A stretch of 64,000 bases of DNA from Bin87 sp965220055 (GCA_965220055.1 CBDCPE010000004.1:3906001-3970000), one strand, 5' to 3'. Positions 17,136 to 26,564 are shown, numbered from the stretch's first letter. The notes: generated by a model not told the origin, from the letters alone. Translations and numbers: made by a program.

Positions 17136-19586
17136 TTAGTCCAGCCTCACTGGATCGACGTCAATCCGGCAGTTCCGCGGGATACTCCGCCCTTCCAGGA
17201 ATTGCCAAATCCGGCGGCCACGCAGCAGCAATCGCCAGCGGTAGCGGCCCCGTACCCGCTCGGGCAGGCAGGGTGTCGGCCCGATTATGTCCAGGTCCAC
17301 CCGGCCGTCGCGCGCGGTCTGCTCCTGCCAGGACTCGGCCAACTCCCCCAGGGTCTGCTGAGCCGCTCGGACGCTAAGGTCTGCGCAAACCACCTGGGCG
17401 AGCCGATTGAAGGGCGGATTGCCCTGTTGACGCCGAGCTTCAATCTCAATCCCGTAGAACGCGGCATAATCCTGCTCGGCAGCCGCGGTGATGGCATAGT
17501 GGTCGGGCTGGTAGGTCTGGATGATCGCCCGGCCCGGCTCACGGCCCCGGCCGGCCCGGCCGGCCGCCTGGCAGAGCAAGGCGAACGCCCGCTCACCGGC
17601 ACGAAAGTCTGGAACGTTCAGTCCCAGGTCGGCCAGCAGCACGGCCGAAAGAGTGACGTTTGGCAGATCCAGCCCACGAGCCACCATCTGGGTACCCACC
17701 AAAATCTGCGCCTCGCCGCTGGCCAGACGACCCATCGCCGCTTCCAGCTCCATCGGATTTCGAACCGAATCCGAATCCCATCGTTCGATGGTCACACCTG
17801 GATAGCGCTCCTGCAATTGGGACGTGACCGTTTCGGTTCCGGCGCCCATCTCACGAATGCGCCCCCCTCGACATTGCGGGCAGGCCCTGGGCAATCGCCG
17901 CTGCCGGTTACAGTAGTGACAGATCAGCCGACCCGACTCACGATGGAAGGCGTAGGCAACGGAGCACCGACTGCAATTGATTACGAATCCACAGTCCCGG
18001 CATTGCATGAACGCCGCGCTGCCTCGTCGGTTGAGGAAAAGTATGGCCTGCTGGTCGGCGGCCAACGTGGCGTCCAACGCGTCGGTAAGGCTCCGGCTGA
18101 AAACGCTTCGGTTCCCTTCCCGAAGCTCCCGGCGCATGTCGACAACGGAAATGTGCGGCAGGGGCGTCGCTTGACCGTCTGGGCGAGGTATGCGCTCAGG
18201 CAGATGCAACAGGTTGTGGCGCCTGCGATTGGCCTCATAGTAGGTGCTCACGTCGGGGGTTGCCGAACCCATCACCACCACCGCGCCGCAGCGCCGGGCC
18301 AGTGCCAGGGCAGAGTCGCGCGCATGATAATAGGGAGGATGCTCTTCCTGCTTGTAGGCTGGTTCGTGCTCCTCGTCCACGATAATGATGCCCGGGTTCG
18401 GCGCCGGGGCGAACAGGGCGCTGCGCGGGCCGACCATCACGTCCGCCTGTCCATCCCGAATGCTCCACCACTGCTCGAACCGCTGCCGCTCGGTCAGGCG
18501 ATGGTGCAGGACGGCAACGCGACCCGGAAAGCGGTCGTTCACAATGCCAACCGTCTGCGGCGTCAGCGCGATCTCCGGCACCAGGTAAATGGCCTGCTTG
18601 CCCTGCCCAACAGCATGGGCGATGGCTCGCAGGTACACCTCGGTCTTGCCGCTGCCGGTAACGCCGTGGAGCAGAAAACTGCGCGGCAGGAGGCCGGGGT
18701 CGTCCAGTGCGGCAGTGATGCTGGCCACGGCTTCGGCCTGCGCCGCGGTTAGCTCGGTCGGCGGAGGGTTGGACGGCGCCACGCCCGACGGGACCTCGGG
18801 TTTCGCCCGCTGCCATTCCTCTGCCACCAAGCCACGTTGGAGGAGCACGTCGGCTGCGGGTCCGAGACGGCCGGCGGCTCCGGTGGTGTCATAGCCGATG
18901 CCGGACTCTCGCACGGCGGCAAGGAGCTCCACCTGGCGCGCGCCTCGCGCCTGCGGATCGACCACGCCTTCTTCGCTGGATTCCAGATAGTGAGCGGGAA
19001 TCAGCCGGCGACGATACTGGTGGGATCGCGGACGCGGCAGGTCCACCTCCTTACGCACCAATCCACGGCCCACTAGTCGCTGCAGTTCCCTGCGGGCGAC
19101 GTTGGCATGGTTGGCGTCTATGCGTTTCAGGAACGTGACTTCCTCCCAAGCCCTTGGAGAGTCAGCCAGTTCCTGCCACGCGGAGCGTGTGGATTCACGG
19201 AAAGCGGCCAACTCTCCGGAATCCCCATGGCCGGGGATCGCGGTAAGCCTTGACCGCTGTTGCGCGCGAAAGCCGGGCGGCAACATCGGCGCGACGGCCT
19301 CGAAAGGGGAGCACCGATAGGTTTGTCCCAGCCAATCCGCCAACTCCAGCCCCAGCGAACCGACGAGCGGAGACGGCTCAACCGGGTGCAGGATGTCCCG
19401 CGTCTCCTCTTCCGATACCGCCGACGCGTCCGCCAAGCTCAGGACAACACCCTGGACGATGTTGCGGCCAAATTGGACCCAGACCAGTTGACCCGGCTCT
19501 ACCGCCAGATGACGCGGTATCCGATAGGAAAAAGTCTTGCCCGGCGGAATCCAGTCAGCGTCTATGGCGACGTCGGCGTAGTTCAC
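17136..19586 (-). CDS. priA: Primosomal protein N', replication restart helicase
   Basis: An 816-residue 3'-5' DNA helicase that reloads the replisome at collapsed forks. It has the N-terminal 3'BD region (IPPGKTFSYRIP, VWVQFGRN), Walker A GVTGSGKTEVY, DEEH box (VDEEHEPAYKQEE), GSATPDVSTYY, and the zinc-binding module with CRDCGFVINCSRC and CHYCN..CPQC. The helicase C motifs LVGTQMVARGLDLPNV and QAAGRAGRG are intact. Start GTG at 19586, with GAGGT seven bases upstream, fits the family N-terminus better than the TTG at 19646. Confidence 0.97.
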   Translation of the reverse strand: MNYADVAIDADWIPPGKTFSYRIPRHLAVEPGQLVWVQFGRNIVQGVVLSLADASAVSEEETRDILHPVEPSPLVGSLGLELADWLGQTYRCSPFEAVAPMLPPGFRAQQRSRLTAIPGHGDSGELAAFRESTRSAWQELADSPRAWEEVTFLKRIDANHANVARRELQRLVGRGLVRKEVDLPRPRSHQYRRRLIPAHYLESSEEGVVDPQARGARQVELLAAVRESGIGYDTTGAAGRLGPAADVLLQRGLVAEEWQRAKPEVPSGVAPSNPPPTELTAAQAEAVASITAALDDPGLLPRSFLLHGVTGSGKTEVYLRAIAHAVGQGKQAIYLVPEIALTPQTVGIVNDRFPGRVAVLHHRLTERQRFEQWWSIRDGQADVMVGPRSALFAPAPNPGIIIVDEEHEPAYKQEEHPPYYHARDSALALARRCGAVVVMGSATPDVSTYYEANRRRHNLLHLPERIPRPDGQATPLPHISVVDMRRELREGNRSVFSRSLTDALDATLAADQQAILFLNRRGSAAFMQCRDCGFVINCSRCSVAYAFHRESGRLICHYCNRQRRLPRACPQCRGGRIREMGAGTETVTSQLQERYPGVTIERWDSDSVRNPMELEAAMGRLASGEAQILVGTQMVARGLDLPNVTLSAVLLADLGLNVPDFRAGERAFALLCQAAGRAGRGREPGRAIIQTYQPDHYAITAAAEQDYAAFYGIEIEARRQQGNPPFNRLAQVVCADLSVRAAQQTLGELAESWQEQTARDGRVDLDIIGPTPCLPERVRGRYRWRLLLRGRRIWQFLEGRSIPRNCRIDVDPVRLD

Positions 19587-19648
19587 GGTGCGACCTCGTT
19601 TTCCACCCTTTCGGTTGGGATCCGCGTGAGTCGCCGGATATGACAATG

Positions 19649-19691
19649 AAAAAACCGCCGCAACCGCGCCAGAGGAGGCAGCGGGCGGCGG
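19649..19691 (-). terminator. Rho-independent terminator of rplS
   Basis: On the minus strand CCGCCGC...GCGGCGG arms followed by six T. It lies 22 bases after the rplS stop and just before priA. Confidence 0.7.
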
Positions 19692-19712
19692 CTAAGTTGT
19701 CAGGGTTGTCGG

Positions 19713-20072
19713 CTACCGGTTGGTGCGGTAGGTCGTCTTTTCCTTGATGCGCGCGGCACGTCCCTGCAGGCCCCGCAGATAATACAGCTTGGCCCGGCGC
19801 ACCTTTCCCTGGCGGGTCACTTCCAGCGACTCAATCAACGGGGAATGCAGCGGGAAGACGCGCTCGATCCCGATCCCTGCCGTGATCCGGCGTACCGTGA
19901 AATTGGCTGCCGGTCCCGTCCCATGCGTCCGCCGGATGCAAACGCCCTGGAAGGCCTGTACCCGCTCTCGGGCGCCTTCCCGGATGCGGACGTTAACCCG
20001 AACCGTGTCCCCGGGGCCGAATTCGGGAATGTTTTCGTTGACTTCTGGGGTAACGAGTTCAGATGCTTTCAT
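19713..20072 (-). CDS. rplS: 50S ribosomal protein bL19
   Basis: A 119-residue ribosomal protein at the subunit interface. The sequence FGPGDTVRVNVRIREGARERVQAF, GVCIRRT, then FTVRRITAGIGIERVFPLHSP and VRRAKLYYLRG is diagnostic. ATG 20072 is taken as start; a GTG nine bases earlier is possible. Usually part of rpsP-rimM-trmD-rplS, but here it stands alone between priA and a toxin-antitoxin pair. Confidence 0.96.
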   Translation of the reverse strand: MKASELVTPEVNENIPEFGPGDTVRVNVRIREGARERVQAFQGVCIRRTHGTGPAANFTVRRITAGIGIERVFPLHSPLIESLEVTRQGKVRRAKLYYLRGLQGRAARIKEKTTYRTNR

Positions 20073-20184
20073 GAGTACCACGCTAAGGGTTTAAGCGTTA
20101 CAGGGTAACCGAACCCATCGACAGGCTCTCAACCTAGTTTCACTGGGTGGCGATTATAGCACATTTGATATCGCAAGCCCGGTT

Positions 20185-20504
20185 TCAAAAATCGAAACCG
20201 GGCAACGACTGTTGCGCTCGTAGAATTACTTCCAGCGATTCCAGAAATACGCTCAAGTCATCCTCCACCACTGAGTGCCAAATTTCCACCCTGAGAATAT
20301 CGGTTGTGATGAAGTGTACCCAACGAAGGTCCACACTTTCGCCAAGAGCATCGAATGAGCAAAATACTTCGGGTAGACCGCGAGAAAGCTCGCCAGCGCC
20401 TCAAGCCTTCCTTCCCCTACTTCCGCGTCAATCACACCGTCGCATACGGCTCTTTGCCAGGTTTCATCAAATTGATCCGTGCTGCTGACGCTATACCGTC
20501 TCAT
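20185..20504 (-). pseudogene. Partner (toxin candidate) of the Panacea antitoxin, frameshifted
   Basis: It starts at the ATG at 20504, inside the last codons of the antitoxin gene, and reads MRRYSVSSTDQFDETWQRAV..EALASFLAVY. Around base 20392 the family-like frame moves to a second frame: LPEVFCSFDALGESVDLRW, then HFITTDILRVEIWHSVVEDD and LESLEVILRAQQSLPGFDF, ending at TGA (20187-20185). One frame alone stops at 20253 after 83 residues. A single-base indel would join them into a protein of about 106 residues. Function as toxin is inferred only from gene order. Its end overlaps a 9-bp hairpin (20178-20202) that may act as terminator. Confidence 0.55.
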
Positions 20505-21093
20505 CTCGGACCACTATGGTGCGGGATACTCGGCGCCCCTCTTCGCGTATTCTTTTTGCGATGCGCCGGCCCCTGGCTTTGGTTTCATCGTCGGGCGTAC
20601 CGGGTCGTCTGATTCCGGATAACCCGTAGAGGATCGTTTCTCCTTGAACGGTGATACGCCAACCGAGTTCGTCGTGGGAGTATTCTTCGATGTCGCGCGC
20701 GTTAAACTCTGCAAAACGACGCAACTGCTCGTCAAGGATGGAGCACTCCTGATCAGTTAGTGCAGACGTTGTGGCTTTTTGCCTCAGCAGAGGGCGCCGC
20801 CGTTGATAGCTGCCTGAGATGTCCTCAACGTCTACACGAACGATTTCCTCGCGTTCCAGTTGGCCCACCAAGGATCGCCAGTCTTCAGGATATGGTCCGT
20901 GGTCCATGTGGATATAGTTCGATCCGGTTATGGGTTGACCTGTATGCAAATAGGCAGCGCAATCGGCGTAGTACAACAGCTTGACCAGCTTGGTCGAGCC
21001 GAAGGAGTCGTCGTTCCCGGAGCGTTCCGTCAGGTACGCTACCGCAGCCTTGAGCTTATCCCACTGCAACTGGAAACGTTTTGGTGCTTCCAT
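20491..21093 (-). CDS. Panacea-domain (DUF4065/SocA-like) antitoxin
   Basis: A 200-residue protein with the Panacea domain in its first 130 residues: TKLVKLLYYADCAAYLHTGQPITG, then YIHMDHGPYPEDW. This domain neutralises many unrelated toxins. The C-terminal 60 residues are basic (KARGRRIAKRIREEGRR). The start at 21093 follows GGAGG; the open frame is longer but the extension is not family-like. It overlaps the next gene, as usual in toxin-antitoxin operons. Confidence 0.8.
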   Translation of the reverse strand: MEAPKRFQLQWDKLKAAVAYLTERSGNDDSFGSTKLVKLLYYADCAAYLHTGQPITGSNYIHMDHGPYPEDWRSLVGQLEREEIVRVDVEDISGSYQRRRPLLRQKATTSALTDQECSILDEQLRRFAEFNARDIEEYSHDELGWRITVQGETILYGLSGIRRPGTPDDETKARGRRIAKRIREEGRRVSRTIVVRDETV

Positions 21094-21218
21094 CGGCGGC
21101 CCTCCTCCTCGATCCATATACCGCAATAGATCAATTGTACTAACCTGTTGGCCGATTCGCAAACAGGAGAGTTGGCACGGCAACGCCAACTCTCCTGTTC
21201 TTGCGGCGGAGGGTTTGC

Positions 21219-22094
21219 TTACTGCCGCGCGTACTTATCCACCCGCTCCTGCGCTCCCAGCGCCATGTAGATGTTGCCGTTGGCGTCCACCCAGCTGCCG
21301 TGGGCCGACTCCGAGTCCCAGCGGGCCAGCACGTTGCCGTCCGGGTCCATGATGCTGACCCGGGGAGGCATGCCGTTGGCGCCGCCCTCGCTGATCACCA
21401 GGTTGGCCTCGCTGTCGACGGAGATGTCCAGCGGCCGCCGCATATCCTCCCACATGGTGAGGAATTCGCCGTCGGGCGAATAGATCTGCATGCGGTTGTT
21501 CTCGCGGTCGCACAGGTAGAGGTTCCCGTTGGGATGCGCCACGATGCTGTGGGGCAGGTGGAACTCACCCGGGCCACCCTTGCCCGGTTCGCCCCAGGAC
21601 TGTTTCAACTGTCCGTCGCGGGAGAAACGGTGCACGCGGGCGTTGCGGTATCCGTCAGAGACGTACAGGTCGCCGTTGGGCGCCGGCACCAACTCGGTGG
21701 GATAGTTGAACGGGCCCGCCGAGCGCGGGCAGAGCTCGCCGGGAATCTCGCAACCGGTATCGGAGTGCGCGCCGCGCTCGCCGATGACCTGCAGCGGCTT
21801 GCCGTCCAGCGTGTAGATCACGCACACCGAGTCGGTACGGTCAGTCAGGTAGACGATGTCATCCTCTATGTAAATGCCGTGGGCCTCGTCGATGGCATGA
21901 AGACCCCACGAACCCAGGTAGTTGCCGCCTGGCCCGAAGATCAGCACGGGCGGGTCCTTGCGCTGGAACACATAGACCCGATTTTCCGAGTCCGTGGCCA
22001 CCGCCGAGGCGTTGCCCATGGTCATACCCTCGGGCAGGTGCGCCCAGCTCTCTTCGAGGGTGTAGGTGTACTTGCCGGAGCCTACGGTAGTCAT
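21219..22094 (-). CDS. NHL-repeat beta-propeller protein (6-bladed, SMP-30/PAL-like)
   Basis: A 291-residue protein with repeated NHL-type strands: ASAVATDSENRVYVFQR, PTELVPAPNGDLYVSDG, PHSIVAHPNGNLYLCDREN, RPLDISVDSEANLVISEGG and SWVDANGNIYMA. The closest known architecture is the peptidyl-alpha-hydroxyglycine amidating-lyase-like propeller. No signal peptide, so cytoplasmic. ATG 22094 has CAGGAGG seven bases upstream. It is followed on the same strand by a 54-base gap after an alpha/beta hydrolase, and probably forms a catabolic pair with it; substrate unknown. Confidence 0.8.
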   Translation of the reverse strand: MTTVGSGKYTYTLEESWAHLPEGMTMGNASAVATDSENRVYVFQRKDPPVLIFGPGGNYLGSWGLHAIDEAHGIYIEDDIVYLTDRTDSVCVIYTLDGKPLQVIGERGAHSDTGCEIPGELCPRSAGPFNYPTELVPAPNGDLYVSDGYRNARVHRFSRDGQLKQSWGEPGKGGPGEFHLPHSIVAHPNGNLYLCDRENNRMQIYSPDGEFLTMWEDMRRPLDISVDSEANLVISEGGANGMPPRVSIMDPDGNVLARWDSESAHGSWVDANGNIYMALGAQERVDKYARQ

Positions 22095-22148
22095 GATCAG
22101 CCTCCTGTGTCGCTGTGAGCTGTGACGATCTGACGAATTGTCCGGTGT

Positions 22149-23030
22149 CTACGCTTTGCGGTCGAAGAAACCGTTGTTGATGTGCTCCCGGATGGTGTTC
22201 GCCACCAGTTCGGGGCGTTGCAAGGGTACGTCGTGGATACTGTTTTCCAGCCAGACCGTCTTGCTCACCGGCAACAGCGACGCCGCCATCGCCATCGCCT
22301 CTTCCCGCCGGAAGCGCCGGTCCAGTGCGTCGGGCCTGGACTGCCGCGCCGGCAGCATCAGCACCGGACACTGCAGCGTGGGGTAGAGCTGCGACGGCTG
22401 GTGGTCCCATAGCGCATCGATGATCCGCAGGTGATTCTCCCGCCGCAGTTGCGACTGTATGGTCCCGTCCTCCAGCACGCGGAAGTTGGCTAGCACCGCC
22501 TCGACCACCGTTTCAGAGGGATTCGGCCCGAAACGCGCGCCCTCTTTCACACGGGATCGCATCATCTCCGGCGTGAATCCGGAAAATATCGGCGGAGCCA
22601 TGTCCTCGCGGGCCTGCTCCGGCGTCCACCCGGGTCTCGCGGATGGTTCGATGGTCCCGCCGTCCACGAATATCAGGCCGGACGCCAGCTCGGGATGCGC
22701 CGCCGCCAGTTCCAGGGCCACGTCAGCGCCCCACGAGTGTCCGGCTATGACGGGCCGGTCCCATCCCAGGAACCCAATGAACGCCGCCGCGTCGCCGGAC
22801 ACGGTGGCGAAGTCGAAGCCATCCTCCACCTGCGCCGACAGCCCATGACCCCGCTGATCCAAAGCGACGACACGGAAATCCTCCGCCAGCAGCGGCGCCA
22901 CCAAATCCCAGATATGGCAGGTCGACGCCAGCCCGTGCAGTAACAGTACCGGTCGTCCATCACCGCCCCAATCACGATAATGAAAGGGCAATCCGCGCAG
23001 GTCGATATAGCAGTCGCTGGGGGTGGGCAT
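22149..23030 (-). CDS. Alpha/beta hydrolase
   Basis: A 293-residue alpha/beta-hydrolase fold enzyme. The oxyanion segment LLLHGLAST, the nucleophile elbow GHSWGAD (Ser at about residue 100), an acid region near VLMLPARQSRPD and the catalytic His in SIHDVPLQRPE are visible. Start ATG 23030 has GAGGAG about nine bases upstream. It is divergent from the monooxygenase at 23140 and upstream of the NHL gene. Substrate is unknown. Confidence 0.88.
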   Translation of the reverse strand: MPTPSDCYIDLRGLPFHYRDWGGDGRPVLLLHGLASTCHIWDLVAPLLAEDFRVVALDQRGHGLSAQVEDGFDFATVSGDAAAFIGFLGWDRPVIAGHSWGADVALELAAAHPELASGLIFVDGGTIEPSARPGWTPEQAREDMAPPIFSGFTPEMMRSRVKEGARFGPNPSETVVEAVLANFRVLEDGTIQSQLRRENHLRIIDALWDHQPSQLYPTLQCPVLMLPARQSRPDALDRRFRREEAMAMAASLLPVSKTVWLENSIHDVPLQRPELVANTIREHINNGFFDRKA

Positions 23031-23139
23031 AGGCACGTCTCCTCGGCGGCATTTTAGCACGCGCCCGCCTGCTATAATTCTGGCCGGCGGCCTACCCGCG
23101 CGTTCCCGGCCGCCCCAATTCACAGGAGGATGCCCAGCG

Positions 23140-23478
23140 ATGTACGCCATTTTCGTTACCATCAACATCAAGGACGGCTACGCCGACGAGTTTTCCCGGG
23201 CCAGTCTCGGCGACGGCCAGGGCAGCGTCCGCGACGAGGAAAACTGCTTCCGCTTCGACATCCTGCGCAGCCCCGACAACCCCAACCAGTTCCATCTCTA
23301 CGAGGTGTATGCCAACCGCGAGGCCCACGCCACCCACCGCGACCAGCCCCACTACGTCGCCTGGCGTTCCGCCGTGGAGCACATGTTTGAGGGCGACCTT
23401 GGACGCGTCGAGATGGAAACCGTGTTCCCCTCCGATGCCGGCTGGAAAGCGCAGAAACCCGGCCTGGTCAACTGGTAG
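23140..23478 (+). CDS. ABM-domain (antibiotic biosynthesis/quinol monooxygenase-like) protein
   Basis: A 112-residue dimeric alpha+beta-barrel protein: MYAIFVTINIKDGYADEF, CFRFDILRSPDNPNQFHLYEVY, AHATHRDQPHYVAW. Proteins of this family oxidise quinol-type or aromatic substrates without cofactor, or degrade haem or autoinducer. A strong CAGGAGG site precedes the ATG at 23140. It is divergent from the alpha/beta hydrolase gene; both may serve the same pathway. Confidence 0.82.
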   Translation: MYAIFVTINIKDGYADEFSRASLGDGQGSVRDEENCFRFDILRSPDNPNQFHLYEVYANREAHATHRDQPHYVAWRSAVEHMFEGDLGRVEMETVFPSDAGWKAQKPGLVNW

Positions 23479-23610
23479 TCGCCATCGCGTGATTTCAACG
23501 CGTAATCGGCGACTCCGGTAATGACTCGTCAATGCGGGCCCAGTCGGGCAATTCCGCCAACGCACAAACCGCCGCCCGCAATGACGGAAACCTCATAACC
23601 CAACCGGACC

Positions 23611-24177
23611 ATGCTCAATTATCTTCGCCCTCGCGACCTTGACCCGATCGCGGCCATTGCCGCGGCCGCGTTCATCATGCTTGCCATCTTCGCATGGACG
23701 GTGAAAACGGCAGTCGCGGACCCCGACGACCTGGGCGTGACCCATTGGGGCTGGAAGCTGTGGCAGATCGGCCCGCTGGTCATGGGCTTCGCCGGCGCCT
23801 GGTGGCTGTGGCAGGGCACGCGTCGGGTCGCCTGGGTGCGCAGCCTGGCCCTGGCGGTACTCGCGCTGACGGTTCTCATCAACGGATACACCGGGCTGTT
23901 CGGCGATTACCAGGGTGACGTGTGGCGCACGGTCAACCCGCTGTTCATCGCCTCGTGCAGCGTGGCGGCGGTTGCCCTGTGGCGATGCGGTTGCCCCGCC
24001 GGCAAGGTGGGCGCGGTGGTACCCGTTGCCCTGGGCGCCGTCGTGTTCGCCAACGCCTACTTCGTCAACAACGGGATCCTCTGGCAGATCCTCGACCCGG
24101 TGCGGATGCTCACTGAGCTGACCTGGGCAGCCGTCGCCAACAAGGCAAACGTCGCCGCTTCCGGCAGCACGGAGTAA
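23611..24177 (+). CDS. Integral membrane protein of unknown function
   Basis: A 188-residue protein with about five predicted membrane segments (IAAIAAAAFIMLAIFAW, IGPLVMGFAGAWWLW, LALAVLALTVLINGY, PLFIASCSVAAVALW, VGAVVPVALGAVVFANAYF). No family recognised. It ends six bases before the alkyltransferase-like gene, so the two are probably co-transcribed. Confidence 0.6.
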   Translation: MLNYLRPRDLDPIAAIAAAAFIMLAIFAWTVKTAVADPDDLGVTHWGWKLWQIGPLVMGFAGAWWLWQGTRRVAWVRSLALAVLALTVLINGYTGLFGDYQGDVWRTVNPLFIASCSVAAVALWRCGCPAGKVGAVVPVALGAVVFANAYFVNNGILWQILDPVRMLTELTWAAVANKANVAASGSTE

Positions 24178-24183
24178 CTCCCG

Positions 24184-24528
24184 GTGGCCGACGCTCCCGC
24201 CGCGCCTCCGGTGTACGAGCGCGTCATCGAGGTGGTGCGGCAGATCCCCCACGGCCAGGTGGCAACCTACGGCCAGATCGCCCAGATCGTTGGCGGCTGT
24301 ACTCCCCGCATGGTGGGCTTCTGCATGTCGTCGCTGGACCCCGGCTCCTACGTCCCCTGGCAGCGCGTCATCAACGCCCAGGGCAGGATCAGCCCCCGCG
24401 GCGCCGGCCTCGGCGCCCTGCTGCAGCGGGAACTCCTGGAGGAAGAAGGCGTCGAGTTCAGCGAAGCCGGCCGCGTCAGCTTCCGCCGCTTCGGCTGGCT
24501 GGACCCGTATGAGGGGGCAGGGCGCTGA
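24184..24528 (+). CDS. Alkyltransferase-like protein (MGMT family without active Cys)
   Basis: A 114-residue protein matching the DNA-binding domain of O6-alkylguanine alkyltransferase: VYERVIEVVRQIPHGQVATYGQIA, GCTPRMVGFCMSS. The active-site PCHRV is replaced by PWQRVI, so it cannot accept an alkyl group. ATLs of this type bind alkylated bases and hand them to nucleotide excision repair. Start is GTG 24184, close behind the membrane-protein gene. Confidence 0.88.
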   Translation: MADAPAAPPVYERVIEVVRQIPHGQVATYGQIAQIVGGCTPRMVGFCMSSLDPGSYVPWQRVINAQGRISPRGAGLGALLQRELLEEEGVEFSEAGRVSFRRFGWLDPYEGAGR

Positions 24529-24615
24529 TCGGGTAGCGGCCCCATCCAGACAACCTGCCAGTCGCAGATGATCAGCGGCGGCAGGTCGCTGGCAAGCCAA
24601 ATTCGCCGGACGGGG

Positions 24616-24700
24616 TGGTGGGGAAGGCGGGACTCGAACCCGCACGCCCAAGGGCACATGATCCTAAGTCATGCTCGTCTGCCAATTCCGACACTTCCCC
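24616..24700 (-). tRNA. tRNA-Leu (UAG), CCA encoded
   Basis: Acceptor GGGGAAG pairs with CTTCCCC, followed by A and CCA (24618-24616). The anticodon loop ACTTAGG gives UAG; a variable arm of class II type and the GGGTTCGAGTCCC T-arm are present. 85 bases with CCA. Confidence 0.93.
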
Positions 24701-24758
24701 GCGTTCGCCAGCGCAGCCAAGGCGGAATGAGCCGAACTGCGGGGCGATTAAATGAAAA

Positions 24759-24834
24759 TGGTGACCCGCCTCGGGGTCGAACCGAGAACCTGCTGATTAA
24801 GAGTCAGCTGCTCTGCCAGTTGAGCTAGCGGGCC
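24759..24834 (-). tRNA. tRNA-Lys (CUU), CCA encoded
   Basis: Acceptor GGCCCGC/GCGGGTC, D-arm AGCTCAACTGGCAGAGC, anticodon stem CTGA/TCAG around CTCTTAA (anticodon CUU), T-arm GGTTCGACC and CCA at the 3' end. 76 bases. Confidence 0.93.
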
Positions 24835-24907
24835 ATACTACCGTGCGCCGGAGCGCAGATTCAGGCTACCAACAACGGTTTGGGGTGTCAATGGCGGCTA
24901 CACCAGA

Positions 24908-26339
24908 GTAACTGTTCAGAGTTGGTGAGGCGAATTGGCGGAACTTGGTGTGCGGGTGGCTGGCGCTGAGGGTGGTGGTTATGTCATATAACTGGGATGG
25001 ATACCGAAATCGATCTCAGGACTGCCGACCGGGATGTTCTGATTGGCATCATCGTCCGACAGCAGGCCATCATTGAGCGGCTGGAGAAATGCATTGCCCA
25101 GTTGGAAGGGCAAGCCAAACCCCAAGGCTCCCGCCGGATGCCCGGTCTGAAACCCAAAGCAGACCGGAAGCCAGCCCAGTCCAAGGAACCTCGCAAACCC
25201 CGACCTCACGGCTTTGCCCGAGCCCGTATGACGCCCACCCACCGAGTGGAGCATGTGGTGGAGCAGTGTCCCGACTGCGGGACCCAGTTGTCTGGGGGTT
25301 GGGCCCAGCGCACTCGGGAGGTGATCGACCTGCCGCAGGTTCCGGCGCAGGTAACCGAGCACGTTTACCTGACCCGCACTTGTCCCCGCTGCCGACGCTG
25401 CTGTGTTCCCAAAGCGCAACTGGACGGCGTGGTGATGGGCAAGCAGCGCCTGGGGATCAACGTCATCAGCCTGATTGCGGTCCTGCGGGAGGAAGCCAGG
25501 CTGCCGTTGCGCACCATCCAGTGGCACCTGGATACCGTGCATGGGCTGCAACTCAGCCTGGGGGCCATCGTGGCGGCCACACAGCAAGTGGCTGGCAAGG
25601 CCCAACGGGTGGTGGCGGACATCCTGGAACAGGTCCGAGGCAGTCCGGTGGTCCACGCCGATGAGACGGGTTGGCGACAGGATGGACACAACGGCTACGT
25701 GTGGACTTTCAGCACCCCCAACCTGCGGTACTTCCTGCGACGGAACCGGGGCAAGGCGGTAGTGGACGAGGTTTTGGGCGACGATTTCGCCGGTGTGCTG
25801 GTCAGCGACTTTTACGCCGCCTACCACCACTATGCGGGTCCCAAACAACGCTGCTGGGCCCACCTGCTGCGGGACATCCACGACCTGCGATCACTCTACC
25901 CAGATGATGGATCGCTGTCCCAGTGGGCTGACGCCGTCCACCAACTCTACCGTCAGGCCACGGCCTTTACCCACCCCGCAGAGCAACAACGCCGCACCGC
26001 CAAAATGGCCCTGGAAAGACGATTGCTGGTCCTCTGCCGTCCCTTTCTGGATGACCCGTCGGCGGTCCAGGCCAGGCTGTGCCGACGCATGGAGAACCAC
26101 ATCAAAGAACTCTTCGTCTTCGTGGCCGAACCGGAGGTGCCGCCGGACAACAACGCCGCCGAGCGCAGCCTCCGCCATCTGGTGGTCAGCCGCAAGGTCA
26201 GTGGGGGCACCCGCTCGGACCGGGGTACTGCCACCAAGATGACGCTGGCGTCAATCTTCGGCACCTGGCGGGCACAAGGTCTCAACACCCTCAACGCCTG
26301 CCGTCAACTACTCGCTTCCCCTCAAGTCTGAACAGTTAC
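24908..26339 (+). mobile_element. IS66-family element (single-gene, ISBst12-like), copy 1
   Basis: Ends GTAACTGTTCAGAGTTGG and CAAGTCTGAACAGTTAC are imperfect inverted repeats. The flanks show an 8-bp direct repeat ACACCAGA (24900-24907 and 26340-26347). Length 1432 bp. Only tnpC is present; tnpA and tnpB are lacking, as in the ISBst12 group. Confidence 0.93.
24997..26331 (+). CDS. IS66-family transposase TnpC, copy 1
   Basis: A 444-residue DDE transposase. It has an N-terminal helical coiled coil (IVRQQAIIERLEKCIAQL), the zinc-finger-like CPDCGTQL..CPRCRRCC, the DDE segments VVHADETGWRQDG, VLVSDFYAAYHHY and PPDNNAAERSLRHLVVSRK, and a C-terminal IFGTWRAQGLNTLNACRQLL. The reading frame is intact and identical to copy 2, so it may be active. 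Confidence 0.95.
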   Translation: MDTEIDLRTADRDVLIGIIVRQQAIIERLEKCIAQLEGQAKPQGSRRMPGLKPKADRKPAQSKEPRKPRPHGFARARMTPTHRVEHVVEQCPDCGTQLSGGWAQRTREVIDLPQVPAQVTEHVYLTRTCPRCRRCCVPKAQLDGVVMGKQRLGINVISLIAVLREEARLPLRTIQWHLDTVHGLQLSLGAIVAATQQVAGKAQRVVADILEQVRGSPVVHADETGWRQDGHNGYVWTFSTPNLRYFLRRNRGKAVVDEVLGDDFAGVLVSDFYAAYHHYAGPKQRCWAHLLRDIHDLRSLYPDDGSLSQWADAVHQLYRQATAFTHPAEQQRRTAKMALERRLLVLCRPFLDDPSAVQARLCRRMENHIKELFVFVAEPEVPPDNNAAERSLRHLVVSRKVSGGTRSDRGTATKMTLASIFGTWRAQGLNTLNACRQLLASPQV

Positions 26340-26564
26340 ACACCAGACGGTTGCAAGACCTCTGGCGTTGGCCGCGTGAGCAAGGGGTTTGCGAAACCGG
26401 GTGGCCAACCGTGGATGCAACCACAAGAATCACGACTAGCACCCCAACATTATTCAAAATTCTGATGACATCACCCGGTTCCTCATCACGGGATAATGTC
26501 CTAAAATTCGTGCCAAGGGATTTTGGCATCCAATTCCAAATACACCGCTTCCTGGAGACAAGGT

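Noticed and set aside
16929..18752. 607-codon plus-strand open frame
   Set aside because: Antisense to priA; starts within an intergenic repeat.
20185..20504. A fourth UGA selenoprotein in the Panacea partner gene
   Set aside because: The continuation is in another frame, so it needs an indel and not readthrough.
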